Position numbers and translations under genes: made by a program. Below are positions 1 through 12,200 of a DNA stretch of 64,000 nt, piece by piece. Where the stretch lies: the NCBI GenBank assembly GCA_023333565.1, contig JAJKFH010000921.1, positions 744,001-808,000 on the forward strand. Reading direction: 5' to 3'. The notes beneath the pieces are model-generated. The model was given only the letters and a program-made list of their open reading frames with translations. It ran no database searches and was not told the DNA's origin. The first letter of the stretch is position 1; each line of letters begins with the position of its first letter. The stretch comes from Puffinus mauretanicus (Eukaryota > Chordata > Aves > Procellariiformes > Procellariidae).

Positions 1-519
1 AACTTCATGTTATATATCCATTTAGTTCTGCCTCAAACCTAGTGCCTTTAAACTAGTTGACTGGCTACAATCATACTTAAAGGTTATACTTAGAGAAGCA
101 GAGGTTTCAAAGACATAAGAAGCCTGATAGGCTGGGAAAAGAAACTCAAATGAAAAATCTCATGAAGGAAAGATGGGCTAAGCTCAGCCATTATCACATT
201 CACTTTAGTAGCATCTCAGCACATGTGGACCAGCATACAAAGCTCTAGGCTAGTGATAGCATGCCATTTCTATTGCAGGTAGAGGGTCAGGGAAGAGCAA
301 AATATGGGGAAGGAGTGTATACACACTCATATATATAGATACGTATATATATATATGTTTTTAATATGTACACATACACACAAACACAGATCTTGATAGA
401 TATAAGCTTTATCTCTGAGAGAATAGAGAGGTTCTTCTCATGAAGTTTTCTGACTGACTGGAAGATATAAGAAAATATGCCCCAAAACATAGTAAAAAGA
501 AAAAGATGTACAGACGTAC
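1..519 (-). other. FN3K intron 2 (partial)
   Basis: Non-coding DNA downstream of FN3K exon 2. It holds an AT/GTAC-rich microsatellite (about 329-357) followed by an imperfect CA-rich stretch (about 367-389). No further FN3K exon was recognised before the edge. Confidence 0.7.
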
Positions 520-671
520 TTGTTGAGGTGCTTCATCTTTAGGTACTCCATGACAAACATTGCTCCTCCTCCAGGTAAGTCAATTACTTTAATAGGCTGA
601 GGCACTCTCACAATATTGGTTTTCTGAATAGCTTCCAAACTTGCCATTTCCCCTTCAAACATTTTTCTAGC
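520..671 (-). CDS. FN3K: FN3K coding exon 2
   Basis: 152 nt, beginning GCTAGAAAAATG after a TTTGACAG acceptor and ending AACAA before a GTACGT donor at 519. Its length is identical to FN3KRP exon 2 (152 nt). It encodes A-R-K-M-F-E-G-E-M and the PGGG turn ahead of the hinge segment. Confidence 0.9.
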
Positions 672-1872
672 CTGTCAAAGAATAAGAATATCCTTGGGCT
701 AAACTATGGATGTCTGCAACAAGTACTTTGGAAAAAATAGCCTTGTTTACAAAGTTACAAGGAGTTAATTCATCCTGATAAAAGAATGTAGCTGCAGCAA
801 GGTTTCCGTCCACACAGGGAGACTTTAGTACCTTAATTCTAACTTCTTTTTTCCCCAAATACATTCCAGGGTAGTAGGATACATTTCACCATGATTTTCA
901 GCTGCTTATGGAGATACCAAACTACTCAGACGTAACAGTATCTCTAAGGATAATACCCAAGACCTCCTCCTTCAAAACCACAGATGAATCACTACTGAAT
1001 GAAGTAAAAGATTGAATCCTTAAACTGGTTCGCCTTTCCGTGCAGGTCAATGGCCACCAGATGGAGACGACAGTACAAATATTAAGCCTGTACTCTGCAT
1101 TTTTGAAGTAAAGATGCTGCTCTTCACAAGAGTTTTAGGATGTTTTTCATGTTGATAAAGCAAATTTCTGATGCACTGTGTTGTTACAAAAAGCAATTGA
1201 GTATTCATTCAGTAACAGAAAAGTCAAGAGGTTGGCCTGAAAAATTGCAGGAATCTTACTGCTAGAAATACAAAAAGCAATGGGGAAGTTTGAAACCTCT
1301 GTAGCTTTAAAAATAATACATGAGTTTTAGCACTGGCATCCTGTTTCCTTCCTTCCTCCCTCCCTCCCGTTATTCTATCCTCCCAACTGAAACAAATGCA
1401 GGGAATGCAAATCCAGCTTTAAGCTTTTCCAAACTCTAAGTACAATAACAGCTCTGTGCTTAGCCTCCTTTGTACATACTGCAATGCCAATTCCTGTTGC
1501 TGAGGGTTATCATATTGCATTACACATCATTTTGCATTAACCAAAGCTGCTGCATTAATACTTGATAAAAAATAGACTACAGCTTTTAAAAGAAAACTGA
1601 AAGGAAAACTGGAATAATTAAAAGTCAGCCTGAAAATGCAAAACTCTAAATTATTAACAATCAGGTGCTTTTAAAAGAAAAAGCTCTCTACATGAATAAT
1701 AATTAATAGTTAAATATCTGCTAGCATTAACCTGAGGTTTGTGGTTGATTTTAACAAATACTCGTCCACTGTCTGTTTCATAACCTTGGCTTTGGCTAAT
1801 GTATCCTCCTCCCGAGCTTCCAAATGCCTTCAGAACGGAAGTTTTCAATTCTGTTTTCAGGATTTTTTCCAT
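520..1872 (-). CDS. FN3K: Fructosamine-3-kinase FN3K, 5' part (partial, runs off left edge)
   Basis: Two coding exons, 1732-1872 and 520-671 on the minus strand, encode about the first 97 residues of a protein of usually 309. FN3K phosphorylates C3 of fructosamines on glycated proteins in the cytosol, so that the adduct falls off. The ATG at 1872-1870 lies in a strong context (A at -3, G at +4) and gives the family start [10 protein letters not shown]. Visible parts are the glycine-rich nucleotide loop (residues about 18-28), the strand lysine in GRVFVK (K41), and the [11 protein letters not shown] helix followed by [11 protein letters not shown]. Choice of FN3K over FN3KRP rests on [28 protein letters not shown] and on lying downstream of FN3KRP on the same strand, as in other amniotes. 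Odd point: residue 24 is Tyr where the family has Cys. No frameshift or stop is seen in these exons, but the catalytic exons are outside the window, so integrity of the whole gene is unknown. Confidence 0.9.
672..1731 (-). other. FN3K intron 1
   Basis: A GT-AG intron of 1,060 nt between the two FN3K exons. It contains a pyrimidine-rich CCTT/CCTC microsatellite at about 1344-1368. Nothing else coding was recognised. Confidence 0.8.
1732..1872 (-). CDS. FN3K: FN3K coding exon 1 (residues 1-47)
   Basis: 141 nt, phase 0, ending AAACCTCAG before a GT donor at 1731-1730. The same exon-1 length (141 nt, 47 codons) occurs in FN3KRP in this window, which supports the boundary. The exon probably extends upstream as 5' UTR to a 3' splice site at 1915-1914. 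Confidence 0.9.
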
Positions 1873-1912
1873 GGTAATTTCCAGGCTGCTGCAGCTGCTT
1901 TCTGCTAAATCC

Positions 1913-1945
1913 ACTGCAAAACAAGATTAAAGGTTTGGGTCCTTC
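1913..1945 (-). other. Strong 3' splice site upstream of the FN3K start codon
   Basis: Read on the minus strand, a pyrimidine-rich stretch ends in TTTTGCAG with AG at 1915-1914, 41 nt before the FN3K ATG. This is a good acceptor, so the first coding exon may be the second exon of the mRNA, with a non-coding exon further upstream. Inferred from consensus only. Confidence 0.5.
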
Positions 1946-2239
1946 TTTCACTGTCACTCTGCGATGAGGTAAAAGGGCCACCCACCAAATGAAAAAAAAA
2001 AAAAGCAGCCAAAAGAAAAGCAAATCCAGAGATAATGTTTCAAAATGCTTTGTTTCCCATGGGCTTTTATCGCTATAGATGAAAAATAAAAATCTCTAGA
2101 AATATTTGGTAGAATAAAATTGAGAGGTGTGTCCTGGGTCCTCTCTCGACTGTGCTGAGAGCTGCTGGTATTTGTAGTTTGGACCCGTTTTTCTTTTTTA
2201 AGCTCTGTGATCGCATTGGTAGAAGAGGTCATTTTTAAA

Positions 2240-2257
2240 CCAATCCACTAGAGGGAG
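2240..2257. promoter_or_regulatory. CCAAT element next to a CTCF-like core upstream of FN3K
   Basis: CCAAT at 2240-2244 is immediately followed by CCACTAGAGGGAG at 2245-2257, which fits the CTCF core closely. It lies about 370 nt upstream of the FN3K ATG. There is no CpG island here, unlike the other three genes in the window. Binding is not shown by sequence alone. Confidence 0.3.
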
Positions 2258-5200
2258 TTTAAATGCAACAATACAAATTGCGCACGTGTTGTATTGTGGT
2301 TATTTAAGATATGACAAAGTTACAGTCTATAAGGATGCAATTAAATCATGCTGCTGACCATAAGTCAGCCACCAGAAATATGTGGAAAGGTTGGTGGGTT
2401 TTTTCTCTGCTTGTAGTTGCTTTGTGTGGACTGGAGTTCTGTTGTCATCACTGAGATCTTTAGAATGCTTTCCCTTCTTGGGACATAATTCGATCTCCTG
2501 TAAGAGACAGTCAAAAGATTTTCATTGCCTGAAAGTTAGTGAGCTAGTAAAGTGCTCAGGGCTGGACATTATCAAGTGAAAATTCATAGTAAAAGCATCA
2601 AGCTGGTAATAAACTAATTTGGGATACTGTTCCTATACACTTCTCCAGATTTAACGTGATCTTTAGGACGTCATTTCACCTTTTTATCTCCTTTCACAGT
2701 CTGTAATACACAGAAAGAAGATCCCTACGGTACTACTAAATTTAATCACTTCATAATTGCAAAGTGCACTGACACCCTCAGGTATAAAGTGTTAAATGTT
2801 TAAAACATGTTAGCATAACCCAGACCCTACAATATTTGTTTTAAGAATGTCTCCATAAAGATAACGTATTTGGTTAGGTGGCTATGACCGACTCCTAGCA
2901 CAGTACAATCCGTGGAAAAAGCTGCAGTTCTTGTTCTCACTTGGAGCAGCAATGCCTACCCAGGGAATTTGTGGGTTCTGTTGCCACTGTTGCACTTTGC
3001 TTTCAAGCATTTATCTCTCTTTTCAATACTATTTGTTTGCATTGATTCATATAAGCTATTTGGGTTTGACAGAGAAAGGAATGATTACTGTTCAAATACT
3101 GGCTTCATTTAGGTAGGCTTTTCACTACATTCACAAATGGATTCCTACATGGAGTGAAAAATATTGGTATAGTACAAGTTATTTCTCAAACAAGTAATTT
3201 CTCAGAATATAGCTCCTCATGGTACACGGAGCAGCTGGAACATAGCAGACCTCAAAGGGACAAATCGGCTAAGGAGGAACTTTTCTAACATCCAGATTTA
3301 TTTGAGCAGGACATTGCTTATCGAATAAGAGCACAAGCTGGAAAAGTGCAGCTCATGACCTGGACTCAGAAACAGCGATTCAAATACAGAAGAGTACTCA
3401 AGAACAGCGAGAAGCCACATTCAAGATTAGATGTATAATGCAGAGGTCCAACCAAGATGTGTAAAGTAACCAGTGACTGCTTTGGCAATCCTTCTACTAA
3501 GTCCAGCTGTAATATTTTATAACTGATATACTAACTGTAAAATAGATTATTCACAAAATAGAGCTACAGAAAGTAACGTTGGGGAGAGGTAGAGAAGAGT
3601 CAGAACTTACTGTAGGAGTCTCAAGTAGTTTGTCCATACACTTTCATGGAGCATTTGTGCCTAGAAAGTGAGACACAGCTGCTAAAGCAAACAACCATGC
3701 CTGGACCAAAGAAAGCTTAAAGCATAAGGTCTCAGTATGTATATTAAATCACAGTAAACCAGTGCACATGCACTCAAAGCAACTTGATTATGGCTGTAGA
3801 TCTTGGACAGTTTGAGGCAGCTAGTTAATATGACTCATATGACCGATTTATAGATAGTGAAAACGCCAAGCAATTTGAATTTCAGGATATATGAAGCCCT
3901 AAAGAGTACCCTACTATTAGAACAATGGTCTCCAACTGCTGAAAGGAGGGAATCATACCCTAGGTTGCAATGAAGCACCTGAGGAAAGGAGTAAAGTTTT
4001 TTGGCAACAAAATAAATTACAATGAGCAGGGACCCTTATTTCTGCATAGTGAAAGATACCCTAATTCATTTTTCTATTTACCTGTTAAGGAAAAAAAAAA
4101 AACCAAAAGCCCCAAAAAACAGAACAAACAGGGAGAATGGATCTTCATCCACAATATTACTACCGAACCCAGAATTTTTGCAGTCTAGTATGCCATGGAC
4201 TTCTCTTCTATGATTTCCAGTGAAGATGCCAATAGTTACTGACTGTAACACTTCTTTCAGCATTCTGACATTTTGTTTCATTTTTGATTAAACCAGAAAC
4301 AGGACTGTGTTCATCCAAATATATTGCATCACTTACATAGCAGCCAAGAGATAGGAAAGCCTTCCATTTGCTTCCATACTGGATCAGTATTTAACTAATG
4401 TAGAGGTGAAAGGCCTGGTTTCCTAATGTTTTTGTTCATGTTGTTTCCAGTCAAGCAACTTTGAACAACATCATTTCAAACACTGTAAGTAAAACAACTC
4501 AAAAGCGTCCTAGAGGGACTCGAAGGAACAGAGTGCTTGAAAACACCCACTGGTAGGTCAATGAAACCTACCACAAACAATTCAGCACCATGGCCAGATC
4601 ACAAAGGAAAATATTAATTGCGTCCGTGAGATGTGAGAAGACAGTGAGGAATTACAAAGGGCTATTTATGTGAGTGTTGTTCGGCTCCTGGTTTAAAACG
4701 TATCCTCAGGGTTATGCTTGCAGTGAAGTTTGTTTAGCTTCCCGGCTTTTTTCTTCTTGTTTTGCTCACAACTGCTTCTAATATGTTTGTTGTCAAAGAC
4801 TGTCCAGAAGACAGATATCCCCATGCATACCAATGAGAAAAAGATTGTTTACTTCTCCTTTGGGAGTAACAGTATCTAAAGAATCATAGGAAACAAAGAA
4901 GCTATATAGAACAGTGTAAGCCAAGAGCAAGAAAAGACTTCCCATCATAAAAACCTCCTTGCTTTGACAGAAGTTATAGTTTCTCAGTAAAGAACTATCC
5001 AAGGACAAATAATTCAGAGCTTTAATCCTGTAGATCTGATCTTCAGTATAATTGCACAGACTGTAGTTCTATATACAATATTAACCATGTCTTGGGAGAT
5101 TTCAGTGAATTCTTGGAGACTTCAGTGAAAAATGTGTTGAAAAGTAATTGAGTATTATTTTACAAAGAAAAAAAATAAAGCTATTGTGATTCTGGTGTGG

Positions 5201-5499
5201 CTTAGTTACCAGAAATATAATTTTGCCCTTAAATCTTAGCCTACAAGACAAGCTAATTATATGCCACTTCCCACCTGCTTTTACTTCTGCTAGAACAGTC
5301 CAGCATCAGTTAAAATCACCAGATCTATTTTGGAACAACAGTGAAGACGAAAAGCAGGAAGAAAAAGAGTACTAGAGTGCAACATTCATACTTGCAGGCA
5401 GTTTTTGCAGATGGCAGCAGTCCATGAGAATGAAAACAAAAAAATCACACTGAAATGTAGAGTACATTCAGAAGAAATACAGGTTCTTGCAGAGAGGTT

Positions 5500-5714
5500 C
5501 AAAACGGATGTATTTTCACAATAAGGACAGTCAAGCCATGAAACAGGTAGCCCAAAGAGGCTGTGCAGCCTCCATCCTTGGAGGTTTTCAAGACCAAACC
5601 AGACAAAGACCTAAGTAACCTGGCATGTCCTCATAGCTCATCCTGCTTTAAGCAGGAGATTGAACTAAGTCACCTCCTGAGGTCTCTCCCAACCTGAATT
5701 TTCCTATGATCTTA
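5500..5714 (+). mobile_element. CR1-type LINE, truncated 3' end
   Basis: The plus strand carries the characteristic CR1 3' segment: an aacaggtagcccaaagagg block, then ccttggaggttttcaagacc, then gaggtctctcccaacctg, ending near ctatgatctt. This is the usual 5'-truncated avian CR1 form. It is diverged, hence old. Confidence 0.8.
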
Positions 5715-5810
5715 ACCATTGAGTCCACATTTGCAAGTTTCCCTTCCCCTAACTCCTCTCCTAGGCAGAAGCTGATGTTATTAAAATTATGCACAATCAT
5801 ATCCCAACCT

Positions 5811-5870
5811 TTTAAATTAAGTTTAAATTAAAGTTTAGTTTAAATTTAGTTTAAATTAGTTTAAATTAAG
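5811..5870. repeat. AT-rich tandem repeat with TTTAAATTA units
   Basis: About six imperfect copies of a TTTAAATTAG/AAG unit of 10-12 nt lie head to tail. TTTAAA within each unit is self-complementary, so the tract can form hairpins. Confidence 0.8.
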
Positions 5871-8800
5871 AAAAAAGATCTAAAGAGATCTGGTTTTCAA
5901 CGTATTAAAAATACATGCCTTGAGATGCTTTAGTCTAAGTATGCCATACATGTATTGTGATCCATCTTGAGAAAAGACTTAGAAACATGAGAGAATATTA
6001 CAATTTTTTACAATATACAAATACATGTACACGGTATATTTAAGAAAAAAATCAGTGATTCTTTTACCTTTTTTCCTTGTACAAATAGGAATGGAAAGTC
6101 AGCAAAATTATGATACAGAACCAGGAAACATGGAATGAGAGCATGGGTACAAGGAAACATGCTCATTGGATTTAGAATGCACAGAGGGAGCCAAGAGGAA
6201 GGAATATATGAGAAGGAAAAGCAGAACGCATTAGCTTTAAACTACGAGAGAAGGAGATAAAGAATAACAAAGGCACACCTGGAACACAGAATGCAACAAA
6301 ATTATCAAAGATAATTCTAAGAGCAGTGCAGAACTACACAATACGCAAGAAAAAAAACCTACCTTACAGAACCACAGCAATTTCTTCTTAAGGATCCGCC
6401 AGCAGCCTGCCTTCAGAAAAGAAGATTTCATCCCCTTCTCCATCCTCTGATTCAACTGCTGTCTATAAGAACTCAAAACCAAGGGATCCATGGTACAGTA
6501 GAGCTTGCTATTACAATCCATTTGTATTCCTCCTTACACCCCTTCCATTTTTAACTGTAGCACAAAATGGCTTTGAAAAAATGAGCATAATATCCCTTAA
6601 ATTAAAACTCTAAATACAATTGTTTCTATTTACATAAACTGCATACAACACAATTTTCCTTCAATCACAAAAATATTTTCATTCTATTCTATTTGGAAAA
6701 GGTGATCTTTGAAGACTTACTGTTTATCACTCAAGTCTATGACTGACAGAAAATCCACCTTCATTATCACTTTTCACCTTCTAATGATAAAAATTATTTA
6801 CGTATTTTAGCAAAATAAGTATGTTGATTTGTTGAAGATTTGTAAACAGAATGAACTTGTTAAATAACTTCTAAATAACTTCTAACTTTATTATGAAGGC
6901 ATATGGAAATGAACAGTTAAAGGATCTAACCAGACTGACTGCTGGCTAAAATTCCACAGCATTTCTTCAATCACCTGCACTAAGCAGTGTTAAGTTTGGG
7001 TGAATGGGATAAGGATAGGGGCATGGACATAACATTTCATCAACAACGTCCAAACAGCTGGTACAATACATAAAGTTTGAAGGCACAGATAGGACCTCAA
7101 ATGATACTGTAACCAAACAGCACGTAAATTTTCTTCAGTGACACACTGCTCCAAATTAAAATCCATGACCACATTCCCATCAACACCTTTGTTGACTATA
7201 ATTGTCCAACAAACTAGGGACCTTTAATAGGTTAGAGCAAATAGCTCCCCGAGAATGAATGCAAGCTGTAAGGTTTTAATTCAGAAAACAGAGACAACAA
7301 TAATCAACTGGGAAACTTTTTATTTAAGCAACAAGGTAAAAGTAAAAGCTATTCTACCAAGCAAGGCTTTAAAACTTTTGTAGCAAAAGTTAAACAGCCA
7401 GTGAGAAGAGTAGTAGAATTAAGGAGAGAAAGTTATATCAAGTGATAATCTTCTCTAAACTTGCTTCCAATTCTCATAACTGCAAAACCAGCAACTAAAC
7501 AACCCTCAGTAATTTGCCAATATCTAGTTAAGAACATTTTTAATTAATTAAAGTCATTCCCAAACACTCAAAATGCATGTTAGGAATCATGCATCTCTCT
7601 CACCTACCTGGTATGCTTGCAGGAAAATCATTAGGTAGGAAATATCATTAGGTAGGAAATATCATTACCAGCCTACATCAAAAAGAGTACAATTTTAGTA
7701 TTGCCATCTTGTAGGTACATTAACAGCTAGTCTGCAAAGCTATCGTTAAAGAACTTCTGACAGTGGTGTAGAGCTGCTGTTCTGTGAGTTACATTTTAAC
7801 TTCCTTTGGTTTCATGTCTCTCATCCCAAGAGCTACAAAGTGCACTTAGTGGGGACTGAAGAAAAATGTTAGCTTATGACACCTGTAGTCTAAACTACAG
7901 AAAATTTATGTGAAGCCTATAGCATGACCAGATGGCATTATCCTGTGGGCAACGACAACAGTCAAAAAGTACATCTTTTGTTTCTATTAGTGAGACAGTA
8001 CATCTTCACAGGATGTGTACATGTAAAGTGTCTTACCTGAAAAGATCTTTAAGAATGCATACTATTGGACAAAAGCATAATCCAAAATAGAAAAGAGAGC
8101 TAGTTCTGGTGAAAACAAAATTGTAGATAAGAGCCCACTGACTGGCAAGCACAGAACAACCTATAAGAAAGCCCTGAGGCACCAAAATGCACATGCCAGA
8201 AAAAATTATAAGCATTTTCAGACAGCTTTGTAACAGAACAGGAAGCAATCTCCATCCTACAGAATCACATTAACACAATGAATAGCAAGTCCAAATAATT
8301 TTTCCCATTATATAATTTTCTCATTGACTTTCGAAGTATTTTGTTAACATTGTTTTCATGCATATAACTGGACATGAAGAGCTGAAAGTCTGAGCAATCT
8401 ATCATGAAGGTGGCGGGGGAACAGCAAAAAGCAATGAGCAACTTTTTTAGCCATCTCCTCAGTAACTGAGAAAAGCAATTTTCCATTTCACAAACACTTC
8501 TCTAATGTTTTCCATTAGGGTGCAAATGCAAACCCTGGTATTTCTCTACTCTGAAGCACAATTGGTCCCTAAGAGAGAACTTCTTCCAAATAATTTACAC
8601 TTGAGTGCTTGATTGGTATTAACTTGCCTAGTCTCAAGCATACAACGCTTTCTTGACACCGACAGATCTTTTGTGCAACTGAATAAACTCCTTCCTTAGA
8701 TATTTCCCTCATAAAGCTATTCCCAACTACCCTAAAAAGGGATGACTATGTGACACTTGGTATTCAGCAGGACTCACTGATTCTAGGTCTTTAGCTGTGC

Positions 8801-8910
8801 AACAAGGTCAAGGGTCTAGTAGCTTTTTTTAACATTACTACTCCTGTAGTTGCGCTGCCAAGTATCGGGTTTTCCAAGCAACATAGGAAGTATTCTGCTT
8901 AAGCAGAAAG

Positions 8911-9249
8911 TCACTTTATAAGGTTTCTCATAATGTTTAGAGAAGACCCTCTGTACCCTGTACCAAAATGGTTCCAATGGTTCATATAATGAAAAAGCTG
9001 ATAAAGCTTTAGGCGTTTCTCAAACCCTGCAGCTTTGGGAATTTTACTGTGGTAAGCAGAGTAAAAAGAACTGCTGAAGCCACCAAACATCCCAGCTATT
9101 GCAAGCTCATACTCTGAATGGCCGTAGAAAGAAGCCGGATCAAAGATAATTGGACCAGAATCATCCTCAGCTACGTTTCCTCCCCAGAGATCTCCATGCA
9201 GGAGAGCAGGAACAATTTCTACGTCTGAGAAGAAACTGGGTATCTTCAG
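8911..9249 (-). CDS. FN3KRP: FN3KRP terminal coding exon (catalytic loop)
   Basis: 339 nt after a CCCTGCAG acceptor, ending in TGA at 8913-8911 after NIMRNLIK. It carries [22 protein letters not shown], the [11 protein letters not shown] segment and [11 protein letters not shown], all expected in the kinase C-lobe. Confidence 0.95.
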   Translation of the reverse strand: MKIPSFFSDVEIVPALLHGDLWGGNVAEDDSGPIIFDPASFYGHSEYELAIAGMFGGFSSSFYSAYHSKIPKAAGFEKRLKLYQLFHYMNHWNHFGTGYRGSSLNIMRNLIK

Positions 9250-12200
9250 CTGCAGGGGGAAAAAAGCAAGATGTGTAAGTACTACATTTTAAGGTGAACG
9301 ATTATAGAGTTTTATCTGCATATGTGCATGAATTGAAACTTTTTAGAAGTCCGTTAAAAAAACCCATAACTTGAAACAGCATAGGACCTAGTCAACAGAG
9401 ATGCTGAGAAAATCAAGAGGATTTCTATTTTTCATAAAAGCCAGCAGCTGAAGAATAGTCATCAAAATGTTTTTTACCACTAAGAAAATAAAAAATTAAA
9501 ACTGCATTCGGTGCTGCAATATTGATCAGCTTTAATAATAATAACAACAACAACCACCACCATAACCACCCACTTCATCATTGGAAGGCTCGGGAATCTC
9601 TCACCAACCTTGAAGGGATTTCTGCAAAGCAGTACCCAAAAAGCTAATACTGCAATCACTTAAATCAGATGAAACCTTAAGTGAATAGCTGATGTGCAGA
9701 ACAGTACTGCTTATATACATTTCTCATCATGAACATGTCACAGGGAATGAGAAATGTGAACTTGATCTAATATTTCCCAAACAGTAAGGCAAAGTGCTAT
9801 TTGGCAAACGTTCACTTTGGAATATTAGCATAGGGTGATGTGGCCAAAGCCATCATACCTTAGAATAAAGGGCATTTTAATCCCTAAAAGCTGGAGTCTC
9901 TTACCAACAGAACCTGGAGCATACCAACAAACAGGAACTTTGTTTTATGAAAAGAAAATCTAAACAGCTGATACCTAGCTATCACTATAATGAGAACTGA
10001 GAGAACTTCTCCTACCTGAAGTTGTGCCCAAAGTTCTCTTGCTTCCCTGTCTCCTGAATTCTTTTCGATCATGTCCATCTGGGGCTGGATTCTTTGCTTG
10101 GCAAAGAAAGTCACCCAGTCATTCTGCCAGTCATTCACCTGAAGGAACAAGATTGTAGACGTTAGTTCTACACCACACAAAAGACAGATCATCTTCTTTT
10201 TCAAGTAAAGCATTTGAGGATTATATAGCCTTTGTGTTGATACCATCCAGGACAGTAAATGCTACTATTTAATAGAATGTTATCTTAAAACATTAAATTA
10301 GGGAAATAAATAATTTTCTTTAAGTGATAAAAATCAAGAAATTGAAGAGCTATGAATGTCCAATGGAGCTGTAAGTGCTGTCCAAAGCACTACTTTCCTT
10401 AGCAGGCTGAACAATATTTTTTCTTTTTATGATTCCACAGAAATAAATGAATTTCCACCATGATTATTTTGGCCCTTTGTGTCACTGAAGGGAAAATAAG
10501 ATAAACTTAAAATTCTATCAGTCTGATGAAGTACAACCTACCTGTGGAAGATAGCCACAGCAGGTAACTGTATGAAAGCCAAATTGATCCACAAACTGGA
10601 CTTCCATTTGCCCTTGACCTTTACCTTTCAAACCAAAGACAAAAATCCAATACTAATGACAAGATTTTAAGCATCTACAATGCAAATGGACCTTAAAAAC
10701 TACACAAGGGTACAATGCTGCTTCTACTGGGAATAAAAAAAATTGCACCTTAATAGTCTTTGTTACAACGGTTGTTGCAGTTGGTTTTTAAGTTTAAAGC
10801 TTGATGTAAAGCAGCTATATTATAATCTTCATAATCATATTTTGAGGTAGTGTATCTCCTCTGATACCATGTCCTTGCAGAAACTGGTTCGGGATCTCAA
10901 ACTGAATAAACGTTTTGCTTACAGAGATCCAAACAGAGCAAACAAAAAGCAAAAAGACGACCCCCTGCCTGGGTGTTTCGTCCAAATCTATTTTCGTAAT
11001 ATCTTCAGTGGAAGAAGACAAACTTATCCTGAAATAACAAAAGCTATTTTAACTATTTTGTAGATTATTATTAACTAGGTTAAATTTGCAAACAGCTGTG
11101 TACTGTACCAACTGTGGTCTCTTCTTTCTTGAGTTTCTCTCCAAGTTGCTGGTTATGAAGATGGAGATCAGCCAGTTGTGTTCCAAGCTTTGCTGAATGT
11201 CTAAGAAACAAAAGTATTCTTAGCAACACTGACATGAATGAATGAATCGAGTTCTTGATATTCCAGGAGTTACTTGAAAAGATTTGTCAAGCAAGTAAAA
11301 GAAGTTCTGCATCTTTAACAAAGTACATTTTCAAAATATTCCAGTTAAAAACACCTTATCTTCCTATAAAGATTACGTATTAACATAGAATAAAATGTAC
11401 TTAACATGATTGTTTCTGACAACACTATTAAAGTGAAAGTGAGCAGCAATCATAAATTTAATAACAATGAGAAACTATCAATTCTAATTTTCTGTGAGAT
11501 ATCAGTAAGATATCTGTAAGAAAAGCATGCACAGTATGTTATGCTTTTTTTTTTTTGCAAACTGTCTTTGGGAAATAGAGCCAAACAAGACTCATCCTCT
11601 TCTTTATACCTCTGTCTCCGGCTTCTCCTCTCTAAAAGGCCTAGAAGATCGAAGAGTCAGGTGGGCCTTATTTATTTATCTATTTTTAATAAAAGCTTAT
11701 CCTCTACACAGTTCAGAAGAGTCTTGCAGTACTTACAAACAACTCTTACAGCCAGTTGCCTCCTGTGTTAACAAAAGTATTTTCCTTTTCCTGTCTTTGA
11801 CCTCTCACATCTTTCCCTGCTCTCAAGGCACTGTCATTTCAGGCAAAGTTATTTCTTCGTTTTGTTCCTGTTAACACAGTTTCAAATCCCCTGAAATTTG
11901 ATGCCAAAGGTTGCGTTTGCACACTTTTCATCTCAATCAGCCCAAACACAAACGGATTTCTGCTCTTTCTCTTGGAGCTCACTGAGGGATCATCACGAAT
12001 TAGAAACTCTGGAGGATGAGCAGCATGAGGTATAAGACTTTAAGCTGGCTGCAGAAGTTCTGAGATTGGGATCAGAAATTGGTCATGCCCACCTCCCTAA
12101 TGGAATCAGACAGAAATATTAATCATATTTTGATTTACTCAAGTGTTTGCCACAGAGAAGGGCCAAAAGTTTGAAACTATCAAAATCAATGTAAAAATAC

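Larger units (their letters stand above)
1914..8910. other. Intergenic DNA between FN3KRP and FN3K
   Basis: AT-rich DNA between two tandem minus-strand paralogs. It must hold the FN3KRP 3' UTR at its right side and FN3K promoter elements at its left. Candidate minus-strand poly(A) hexamers are ATTAAA at 7544-7539 and AATAAA at 7324-7319; which is used cannot be told. A CR1 relic and an AT-rich tandem repeat are listed separately. No other gene was recognised. Confidence 0.6.

Noticed and set aside
520..1872. FN3K as a pseudogene
   Set aside because: Tyr24 is unusual, but both visible exons are open, correctly spliced and equal in length to those of FN3KRP. The evidence is too slight to call it broken.
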